Shown: positions 56,150 through 64,000 of the stretch, one piece after another | How positions within the stretch are numbered: position 1 is the first letter of the stretch | Layout: each line of letters starts with the position of its first letter | Assembly: GCF_000143415.4 (NCBI RefSeq) | Contig: NW_003314269.1 | Span: 1,632,395 to 1,696,394, forward strand | From: Selaginella moellendorffii | Lineage: Eukaryota; Streptophyta; Lycopodiopsida; Selaginellales; Selaginellaceae | DNA: 64,000 nucleotides | Direction: 5' to 3' | Translations under genes and position numbers: made by a program | Notes under the pieces: model-generated | The model's database searches: none | What the model was told of the DNA's origin: nothing | The model's input: only the letters and a program-made list of their open reading frames with translations

Positions 56150-57400
56150 TTTGGAGGAAATTTGGCGAGGGACGACTTCCGGGAGATGAAAGCTCGAAGT
56201 AAGCCTTCTGGCAGGTTTCTCCAGGGATTCTGCGGCCATAACCAGCATTTGAGCGATGGAATAGCCACTGGCGGTGTCGAGCATCTTAAGGTGAGGATTT
56301 TCGTGTTCTAGAGTAGCTTTTCTTTGATTGTTTTTTCTTAACTTGTTCTTCGTTATAGAGAGAGTATCATGTTGCCGATATTAAGGATCTCACTGCAGGT
56401 TCCTATACGCGTGAAAGGCTCAACCGAGAAACCTCCTCTCGCTTCTCTGGAATCCGAAATCTCTGTGGTATCATATTTTCTTCGTGTACTTTCTTTTTGT
56501 TTTGTAACAGTTATCGTACTCAACCACTGTCTGGAGAAGCTTCGAACCATTGGTATTTGTTTTTATAGAGAAAGATACACTTCTTTTATTCCTGTTTCTA
56601 TGCAGCGAGGTGAACTTTGTAGAACCAGACTACCAAAAATATCCACGCTTTAGAGATGCATCAAAACACAGTCGGACAGTACTGCTCTAGCCATAGACTT
56701 TTGGTGGGCGTCTACACAATCTTGCGCATATTACTTGCGGAGGATTTTAATGAGGTAAGCAAATGCTGCTCTTGACTTTTTCACAGTTTCTCTTTTGTTT
56801 TCCAGTCTTTTGGACGCCGAAAAGGTCAACACGCAACAATTGTCGATGCAATTTACTTATATTGTTCTACAGAGATCGATGCTTGGATGGAATCGTCACG
56901 TGGATGTAGAAGGTGATCTTGATGACGTACAAGGAATACAAGATCTTACCGTGAACAGTTTGAGTCCACTAGAAACAAAACAACTTCACGTCATACTATC
57001 CTGCGTAGCGGTCGCAGTGAACAATGGCAATTGTGAGGACGATCCTGTCGCAAGTGTGTTTCTAAATACGAGCCCTCGAAGCCTTCGTCGAATCTTTCTT
57101 ACCATGGTGGTAAGTGCAGGCACTGTATGCTATGTTTGTCACTAACAATTCGTGCATTTTCAGACTACATTTCCTCGTTCACTACAAGCACTCGTATTGC
57201 ATGCTCTCATTCCTGTCGCTGCAGAACGTTTGAACTCGATTCCTTCTGAAGCATCACAGTATGGTGTTGATTTAACGTTGTTGCGGCTTTGGTTTTTCAC
57301 AGAGCAGAGTTCTACAAGCGCTCCTCGATAGGAAGCGCGTCAAAGGTAAAGATTCTGAAGCTATTTCGATGCTGTTAAACGGTGGTTTTGTCTCCAGTGT
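56150..57400 (+). pseudogene. JMJ31-like JmjC gene, block B copy (catalytic core deleted)
   Basis: Exon pieces are in the same order as the copy at 60592-62532. The start ATG reads TTG (about 56152). The segment with GDIRSHERV is missing, and so is the exon carrying the HxD motif (the sequence jumps from ...SLESEIS to a cttcgaacc region near 56540). A second deletion removes the stretch with the distal ligand His (around 56675). Later parts (SLLDAEKVNTQQL..., TTFPRS...) are preserved. So all metal-binding residues are gone; clearly dead as a dioxygenase. Confidence 0.85.
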
Positions 57401-58262
57401 CATGCAAGGCGGCCACTCCATCCGGGGCTTTGTCATTTCGACAAGCCATTATCGCGGCCCCCACGCTATGGAAGAAAGCACTTTTTGTGATCCACAGAAG
57501 CTGGCTTACATTCTCTGAACTGTGTTTGGCACAAACTGACCAATTGAACTTTAGGTAGCGGTGCATGCGATTGGCGATGCAGCAAACGACGACGTACTTG
57601 CAATTTACGCTGATGCTATTTCTAAACATCCCCATCAAGGACATCGATTGAGAGTAACGATGAACAAATCTACGTTTGTATCGCTTGACTCGTGGGATTG
57701 CAGGTAGAGCATGCACAACACCTTTCGCCTGGACCACACCCCAAATTTGGGAAGTTCATATCTGTGTCGATGCAAGTAAGCAGATGAATGCATGATGCCT
57801 CCATTGCCCTGGATTTTTGCACAGCCAGAGCAACTTTTAGATGATGCTTACTACGCTGTGAAGAAACTTGGCGAGAAGCGCTCGCGCGGCGAGAAGCGCT
57901 CGCGCGGATCTTATAACTTCCGCTCCCTCCTCGGAAATGGTAGCGTGATTGCTCTAGGATCCCACTGAAGTCTGTCAAGTACTTTTTCTTCGGCATTACG
58001 TGAATGGTTTTGTCTCAAGGTGGTAGCAGCGAATCGACTTGAAGGGATCCGCACACTTGTGGAGAGAACACCTTCAGGCTGGAGTCATCCCTGGATTCCC
58101 GAGGAAAGGATTTCGGCTTGGGACGCAGTGGCAGGGTAAGAGAAAAATGATGAGAAACTGAAATGTAGTCCTTGTTTTTGAATTCACAGGTACACATCCT
58201 CGGCAGTTTTTCCTCGAGTAGTTTCTACTTTCGTTGGTGGAAATGCATTCCTTTCTTAAGCG
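57400..58262 (+). pseudogene. YtcJ/LAF3-like amidohydrolase, block B remnant
   Basis: The N-terminal half is gone. Remaining pieces include VAVHAIGDAANDDVLAIY (about 57555), FAQPEQLLDDAYYAVKKLG, a partial VIALGSH, then RTPSGWSHPWIPEERI and a FVGGN ending near 58235. A 15-residue repeat (GEKRSRGEKRSRG) has arisen at about 57870-57900. Frameshifts and stops separate them. Gene order relative to the kinase is as in block A. Confidence 0.8.
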
Positions 58263-58386
58263 TTATACTATTTGAGAAAACACAGCGCATCGTCGCCGTC
58301 GATCAAACGCCATCTCAGCCATGTAGTTAAATTCGGTAGAAGAAGCTAGGGTTTTTTGTCTTAAGCTTGTGAAAGAGAGAAGAACG

Positions 58387-59322
58387 ATGGCAGTGGTGAG
58401 TGAGTTTAGGGAGGAAGATTGTGAAAAGCTTCTTAGCATTCATATGTTGGGGCAGCGAGGTTTCAAGAAAGGTAGGACGCTGGGGTGTGGCGGCCAGGGG
58501 CATGTATTCGTGCTCCAGAATCTGGACGGTCACAAGTCATATGCAGCCAAGGCATTTCGATCAGGGAGCGACGCTGAGAGAGAAGTTGGGATCATGGCCA
58601 AGCTCCGGGGCTGCCCTGGAGTTGTCTCCTTCAGAGATTTCATCAAGGAGAGAGATGGAGGACAGTGTTTTGGGAGTATTATTATGGAACTATGTGGATC
58701 TAGTCTTGCTGATCGCTTGCGCGTTTCCGGGCAGATGAGCGAAGAAGAAGCAGCTCAGATTATCAAGCAGCTGGCAGAGACCCTCAAGGAGATGCATTCG
58801 AGAGGCATAGTTCACCGGGATCTCAAGCCGGGCAACATCCTTTTCAAGCTAGACGCGCGCGACAAAGTGGTGATTAGTGACTTTGGTTTGGCCACAGACG
58901 ACCCTGAGGAGATGTCGCAGTACTGTGGCACGGGGAAGTACATGGCACCCGAGGTGGCAGAGAACAAGGATGGGAGCTTCTACACAGCAGCTATCGACGT
59001 GTGGGGGCTTGGAGCGATTTTATACGAGATGCTGGGAAAGAGAGGATATCAGCCGAGTGAAGCATTTGATCGTGTGCGACAGGGGGCATCCCCGGTTGGT
59101 CCTTTCTCGTTTGTAGCGGAGGATCTCCTTGAGAAGATGCTGGCTGTGGATCCGAAACAAAGGCTGACAGTCGATCAGGTTCTACAACACCCATGGATTG
59201 TCAAGCTTTGCAGAAGCAGCAGCAGTAGGATCTACAGGACGTGGAGGAGGCCCTGTGGTGCGAAAAGGAGTGCTCCTGGCCTCGACAAGGACTTGGTCGT
59301 GAAGAAAGTTCGAGCGGCTTAA
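58387..59322 (+). CDS. CDPK/PPCK-like serine/threonine kinase (intact copy)
   Basis: Single exon; the ATG at 58387 gives 311 residues. Full kinase fold: glycine loop TLGCGGQGHVFVLQ, lysine in SYAAKAFRS, MELCGSSLADRL (hinge region), HRDLKPGNIL, VVISDFGLAT, activation/P+1 GTGKYMAPEVAENKDG and IDVWGLGAILYEML. It stops about 50 residues after the last helix (RLTVDQVLQHPWIVKL) with a basic, proline-containing tail. There are no EF-hands. Among plant groups it resembles PEP-carboxylase kinase/CDPK-related kinases lacking the calcium part. Its substrate is unknown. It is the only intact member of the family in this window. Confidence 0.9.
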   Translation: MAVVSEFREEDCEKLLSIHMLGQRGFKKGRTLGCGGQGHVFVLQNLDGHKSYAAKAFRSGSDAEREVGIMAKLRGCPGVVSFRDFIKERDGGQCFGSIIMELCGSSLADRLRVSGQMSEEEAAQIIKQLAETLKEMHSRGIVHRDLKPGNILFKLDARDKVVISDFGLATDDPEEMSQYCGTGKYMAPEVAENKDGSFYTAAIDVWGLGAILYEMLGKRGYQPSEAFDRVRQGASPVGPFSFVAEDLLEKMLAVDPKQRLTVDQVLQHPWIVKLCRSSSSRIYRTWRRPCGAKRSAPGLDKDLVVKKVRAA

Positions 59323-59444
59323 AAGTGGCAGCAGTCAGTCCGGTAAGCACACTTGCCATTTCCTCTTTCTCCTATTCGCAGTTACTAACTTCATTTGCTT
59401 GGGTTCGTTTTTGTATCCTCCGGACATCATCGACATCTCTCGTG

Positions 59445-59640
59445 TCTCTGTGTGGAAATACCTTTTTGGTGGCTGCCGAGAACAATCATGGAACAAAAAC
59501 GAGATCCAAGCAAATGCCGAGATAGATGCAAACGAGATAGCTGTTACACACAAAACTATGCCGCTCTTCTTTAAGAAACAAGGGAAGTCTTCCCTCAAGA
59601 AAGAATTGAAAAAAAGTCTATCCATATATAAATCGAGATT
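59445..59640 (+). repeat. Kinase 3'-flank repeat, block B
   Basis: Segment downstream of the kinase shared with 1890-1990(+), 24262-24300(-) and 30170-30330(-); core ttggtggctgccgagaacaa at 59466-59485. It may be kinase 3' UTR carried along by duplication, or an independent repeat. Confidence 0.8.
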
Positions 59641-59699
59641 GGCTAACTAATCTAATAATCTAACAATTTCTTGAAATCATTGCATATCTTGAGATCATT

Positions 59700-60532
59700 C
59701 GGGAAGGAAGAGTCCGCTTGATCCATGCTTTTGCATACGACTGGCAGGACACCACATCGCGCTGGGGAATTCTATCGACGGCTGCTCTCGCGAGGAAGAT
59801 CTGGCTGGTCTGCGAGTAGGCCGTGCATGACACGAAGTCGTGCTCGCTGGATGGAAGCGCTCCTTGGATTCGTCCACCAGGAGATTGTCCGCGAACGCCT
59901 GGATCATCACGTTCCACCAGACGATGTTCGAGGCCGGCAGCTCGCGCTTCCTCCAAACGCCCGCTCATGTCCATGACACCACCTCTCGCTGGGGCATCGA
60001 ATCGAACACCTTCTTGACCAGCGCTTCATGGACATCCATCGATGATCGTGGTCCAGGAGACGAAGTTCCTGGCCAGCATCCGGAAAAACATCGCCTCCGC
60101 TACCTGGAGATTCCCATTCTGGGCATATGCGGTGATCATCGCGTTCCAGGCGACGAGATCTCTTTCCGGCATCGCCAAGAACATCGCTCTGGCGTCCTCA
60201 GCCTTGCCACGCTTCGCCAGCGCCACGAGAATCGCCGTGGATGTGACGACGGTCCAGCGCGGGAGGAGATCGAAGACGTGCCTTGCATGCTCAAGATCCC
60301 CGATCTTGACAAATGCGCCGATGAAGCAACTCCACGCCAAGGAATCTCTGCCACCGGGGATGCGATCGAAGAGATTCTTGGAGTCCAAGGGCCTGCCGTT
60401 GTGCGCGTAGACGGTGAGCATCGCGATGCAGGAGAACCTGTTCTTGCTGTGATCGTCCATGCCGTCGAAGATCTCGCGCGCCTCGCCGACGCTGCCGCAT
60501 TCGCCATAGCGATCGGAGTGGCATTGCCGCAT
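59700..60532 (-). pseudogene. PPR gene fragment (block C copy)
   Basis: Matches the 5' third of the PPR at 53789-56092, beginning with ATG at 60532 (MRQCHS) but losing about 50 residues of the N-terminus, and carrying deletions around 60050, 59990 and 59930. It ends at about 59700 in the sequence next to the kinase flank. It shares its deletions with the fragment in block A. Only 59 bp separate its start from the JMJ31-like ATG. Confidence 0.85.
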
Positions 60533-60591
60533 ACACTAGCCCAAAATCCACTTACGTCCTAGCTAGGGTTCTTCATTTTTAACGTTTGGCT
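60533..60591. promoter_or_regulatory. 59-bp head-to-head gap, PPR remnant / JMJ31-like
   Basis: Contains agctagggttcttc (60560-60573), a telo-box-like sequence, and is also kept between the corresponding copies at about 56093-56150 and 29206-29245. It likely drives the JmjC gene. Confidence 0.5.
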
Positions 60592-62532
60592 ATGGCGGAA
60601 AATTGGCGCCCACCGTCGAGGGACGAATTCCGGGAGATGGAAGCTCGAAACATTCCCGTGGTAAGAGGCGCGTCGATTTGTTTCGATTGTTAGAGCTTCT
60701 GGCAGGTTTTTCCAGGGATTCTGCGGCAATGGCCCGCATTTGAGCGGTGGAATCCAGCCACTGGCGGTGTCGAGCATCTTAAGGTGAGGATTTTCGTGTC
60801 CTAGAGCAGGGATTAGACCGCTTCTCAAGGAAATCGTAGGAGAACCTCTAGTGCAAGCAATGGTCAGCAGCGATGGCTCTACGTTCTTCGGTGATATTAG
60901 AAGCCATGAAAGAGTTTGTATTTTTTCTTTGATTCCTCCTCTTTTGTTCTTAAACTGGTTCCTAGGTAGCGTTGCCTTTCAGAGAATATCTAGACATGGT
61001 TTTGTCACCTGGAGAGCACAACGATCACTTTTATCTGGCACAGGTTAAGATTTACTCTTGTTGTCCGTGTTGCGGATATTAAGAATATCACTGCAGGTTC
61101 CTATACGCGTGAAAGACTCAACCGAGAAACCTCCGCTCGCTTCTCTGGAATCCGAGATATCCCTGGTATCATATATTCTTCGTCTACTTTTTTCTTTTTT
61201 TGTGAAACTTATCATGCTCAGCCAGAGTTCCTGGACGAGGATGCGGTCTCAAACATCAACCTTTGGATGAGTTCGACGTCTTCTCGGTCAAGCATACATT
61301 ATGATCCATACCACAATGTTCTTGGAGTCGTGACGGGTCAGAAGAAAGGTAGAGCTTTTTCATGCGTGGCATTTTTCAGTGTTGTATTTGTTGCAGTTAC
61401 TCTGTGGCCTCCTGATGCGGCGCCATATCTGTACCCCAAGCCACTGTATGGAGAAGCTTCGAACCATAGGTATTTGTTTTTATAGAAAAAGAGACACTTC
61501 TTTTATTCCTGTTTCTATGCAGCGAGGTGAACTTTGTAGAACCAGACTACCAAAAATATCCACGCTTTAGAGATGCATCAAAACACAGTCGGGTTCTGGT
61601 AGTCGATGCTGGCAGTGCAGTTTTTATACCAGAGGGCTGGTTCCACCAAGTGGACAGTGCTGCTCTAACCATTGCTGTAAACTTTTGGTGGGCGTCTAAA
61701 CAATCTTGCGCATTCGACTCGCCCATGGATGCATATTATTTGCGGAGGATTTTAGTGAGGTTAGCAAATGTTGCTCTTGGCTTTTTAACAGCTTCTTTTG
61801 TTTTCCAGTCTTTTGGACGCCGAAAAGGTCAACAAGCAACAATTGCCAATGCAATTTACTTATATTGTTCTACAGAGATCGATGCTCGGATGGAATCCTC
61901 ACGTGGATGTAGAAATTGATCTTGATGACGTGCAAGGAGCAGAAGATCTTACCGTGAACAGCTTGAGTCCACTAGAAACAAAACAACTTCACGTCATACT
62001 ATCCTGCGTAGCGGTCGCAGTGAACAATGGCAATTGTGAGGACGATCCTATCGCAAGTGTGTTTCTAAATACGAGCCCTCGGAGCCTTCGTCGAATCTTT
62101 CTTACCATGGTGGTAAGTGCAGGCACTGTATGCTATGTTTGTCGCTAACAAGTTGTGCATTTGCAGACTACATTTCCTCGTTCACTAGAAGCACTCGTAT
62201 TGCATGCTCTCAGTCCTGTCGCTGCAGAACTTTTGACAAAACAGTTTGAAGAGATGGACTCGATTGCTTCTGAAGCATCACAGTAAGCAAGTTTTAGGAT
62301 GCTGTTGATTTTACGTGGTTATGGCTTTGGTTTTAACAGAGCAGAGTTCTACAAGCGCTTTTATAGTGTTTTTGACGACTCCAGTGTCGCAATGGCTGCG
62401 CTCCTCGATAGGAAGGAAGCGTTCGCATCAAAGGTAAAGATTCTGAAGCTATTTCGCTGCTGTTAAACGGTGCTTTTGTCTCAGGCTTTGGACAGTGTCA
62501 TGGAGAAATTTCTGGGATGTAAGCTTCACTGA
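60592..62532 (+). CDS. JMJ31: JMJ31-like JmjC oxygenase (intact copy)
   Basis: ATG at 60592; about ten exons to the TGA at 62530-62532. Exon 1 ends at 60660; the introns at 60661-60705 (45 nt), 60767-60809 (43 nt) and 60914-60965 (52 nt) join in frame to NPATGG-IRPLLKE and GDIRSHERV-ALPF. JmjC/cupin_8 core: SSIHYDPYHNVLGVVTGQKK (iron ligands H and D), LWPPDAAPYLYPKPLYGEAS, FIPEGWFHQVDSAALTIAV (distal His) and NFWWAS. The wording matches Arabidopsis JMJ31 (At5g19840), a Fe(II)/2-oxoglutarate oxygenase of the JmjC-only group. Its substrate is not established. Later exons (LLDAEKVNKQQLPMQF..., TTFPRSLEALVLHALS) form a helical C-terminal part. No lesion was found. Confidence 0.87.
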
Positions 62533-62681
62533 CAATGGGCTTTTGTAAATCAATTTTTAAACAAGGCGCTTCTCAGGTATTCTTTCGAGTACATTTTATC
62601 GAATCGGGTCTCCTTTGCATGCAGATAAAAGCAGCTAGTGTGTATTTAAATGTTAAAGCTAACTGGCCCTAGACAGTCGTG

Positions 62682-64000
62682 ATGGGTTCGTTAGCAACTT
62701 CACTTGGGATAGTGCTGCTGTCCCTAGCCGTAGCAGCTCTTCTATCTTGGAAACGAAATCCAGGAGCACCGGCTGATTTTGTCATCACGAACTGCAGTAT
62801 CTGGACTGCAGACAAGGATGTTCCATGGGCAGAATCGATGGCCGTGAGACGGGGAAGAATCCTTCGCGTGGGTTCTCTCTCATTTGTCAAGGTAAGCGTT
62901 TGTTTTCTTCGTTACAGATATTTTTCACAAAATTTCATGCTTGTAGGAGGTTGCCGGTTCTGATACCGAATTCCGTGATCTCGAGGGGCAGTTTGTGGTG
63001 CCTGGTTTCATTGATTCTCATGTTCACTTTATTCCTGGAGGCCTGCAGGTATGTTAAGTTTAAACAACAAGGGAAATTAACGTCTTACCTGCAGCTAGTA
63101 AGATTGGATCTTCATGATGTACACACACGTCTAGAGTTCACACAAAAAGTTCAACATGCTGCTCATGGTGCTCTTGAATTTGTTTTCTTCATGAGTGTAT
63201 AATATTCATCGCTTCTTTTGAAGGGCTCGAGCCAAATGAGTGGCTTCAAGGATTTGGATGGAGCAACGAACACTGGGGAGGTGAGTGGCCAGATTCGTCC
63301 TGGATTGATAGTGTCACAGAAAACAATCCGGTGAGGTTTTTGTTGTAGTTCTGAGGTTCTAAAAACCTGACGTTCATAGTATCACACAGGTGTGGCTCAG
63401 CAGGATGGACGGTCACATGGGCCTTGCAAATAAAGTTGCCATGGATATTTGTGATTTGAAGAGCGTTAAAGAAGATCCAACTGGTGGGAGCATTGTAAGA
63501 GATGCAGATGGTGGTCAGTTTTTATTCTCCTATCTGAATTATAGAGAAGTTGGTTCTAACATCCTTCTTTGTAGTTCCAACTGGTTTACTCGTTGATGCT
63601 GCTATGATATTGTTAACTTCTTGTGTTCCTAAACCGTCATTGGAGCAACGTAGAGAAGCTCTGGCAAGAGCAAGCCATTATGCTGTCTCTAAAGGCGTCA
63701 CCTCAGTAGTTGATTTCGGGTCATACTTTCCTGGTGGATCAATCAAAGAATCATGGAACGATTTTGAAGGTAATTCCATTTTAAACATCATGTCCCTCGT
63801 CTAAATTCTTCCTCTAGAGGTATACACATGGATGGACTCACTCGGGAATATGACTGTGAGGTCTGCACTTTTCTTCCCACTCGAGACTTGGCCACGAGTC
63901 GCTGTAAGTTCTGATTTTCATTCTACTATACGATACTTGAATTTGTTCTTCAGGCTCTGATAAAAGAGCGAGGACGGCATATAAGTGACTGGGTTCACAT
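62682..64000 (+). CDS. YtcJ/LAF3-like amidohydrolase (block C, runs past window end)
   Basis: ATG at 62682 followed by a hydrophobic anchor (SLGIVLLSLAVAALLSW), as in the LAF3 family. Exon 1 ends ...GRILRVGSLSFVK with a normal GT donor (cf. block A). Later exons: FVVPGFIDSHVHFIPGGLQ with the metal-binding HxH; a small exon ending HAAHG that joins LEPNEWLQGFGWSNEHWGG; VWLSRMDGHMGLANKV; SVVDFGSYFPGGSIKESW; and MDSLGNMTVRSALFFPLETW. All joins seen are in frame. Members of this metal-dependent hydrolase family act on amide bonds; the substrate is unknown, and Arabidopsis LAF3 influences phyA signalling. It is cut by the window end. Confidence 0.85.

Noticed and set aside
59241-59525. A 94-codon frame overlapping the kinase end, nearly identical in block A
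   Set aside because: All frames are conserved because the duplication is recent, so conservation is not evidence of coding.
60767-60809. A 26-nt mini-intron after VEHLK in the JMJ31-like gene
   Set aside because: It shifts the frame. The 43-nt intron starting four codons earlier keeps the frame and joins TGG to IRPLLKE, matching the family; the VEHLK segment is intronic.
1-64000. CRISPR arrays, rRNA and tRNA genes
   Set aside because: No regularly spaced repeats and no recognisable cloverleaf or rRNA sequence seen; not expected to be missed for rRNA, but a tRNA scan was not possible by eye.

Overview
This is a window of a land-plant nuclear genome, most likely the lycophyte Selaginella (close to S. 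moellendorffii). The plant evidence is a plastid glucose transporter with a transit peptide, a YUCCA monooxygenase, VAPYRIN, a VAMP72 R-SNARE, a JMJ31-type JmjC protein and several intronless, GC-rich PLS-type PPR genes. Very small introns (mostly 43-60 nt) and short gene spacing point to Selaginella. Species identity is inference. Gene structures were read by eye from splice signals and reading frames.

Layout. 0-2.3 kb: kinase fragments and an unrecognised minus-strand coding region. 2.3-16.2 kb: a dense block with pGlcT(-), MPS1/TTK kinase(+), ankyrin-TPR protein(-), La protein(+), rhomboid RBL14-type(+), a fungal-style FAD-linked oxidase(+) and an unrecognised two-exon gene(+). 16.2-19.4 kb: an A+T-rich stretch with a decayed Ty1/copia piece, a PPR fragment and a C2-domain gene fragment. 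19.5-24.1 kb: a BRI1-like receptor without kinase, a 35-bp direct repeat and a broken BAHD acyltransferase. 24.2-31.6 kb: duplicated block A (below). 31.6-35 kb: an A+T-rich island. 35-53.7 kb: a second dense block with a two-domain FCP/SCP-like phosphatase(-), PPR(-), TMEM135-like(+), YUCCA(+), DUF3429/TMEM69-like(-), VAMP72(-), a hypothetical gene(-), GDSL lipase(+), SmB(+), PPR(-) and VAPYRIN(+). 53.7-64 kb: duplicated blocks B and C.

The main structural discovery is a four-gene module: PPR gene, JMJ31-like JmjC gene (head-to-head with the PPR), YtcJ/LAF3-like amidohydrolase, then a CDPK/PPCK-like kinase. It occurs as two tandem units on the right (B, 53.8-59.65 kb; C, 59.66 kb to beyond the window end). 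It occurs again as one inverted copy (A, 24.2-31.63 kb) that mirrors 58.13-64 kb, including the shared PPR deletions. Almost every gene survives intact in only one unit: PPR and kinase in B, JMJ31 and (as far as visible) the amidohydrolase in C. The other copies carry identifiable lesions.

Other items of note: a fungal-type intronless oxidase next to an orphan gene that may share its origin; three consecutive MPS1 introns of 51, 51 and 57 nt that are all frame-preserving and stop-free; a GC-AG intron in the GDSL gene; a 60-bp head-to-head promoter with telo-boxes between the ankyrin-TPR and La genes; and a phosphatase whose first catalytic domain has lost the DxDxT signature.
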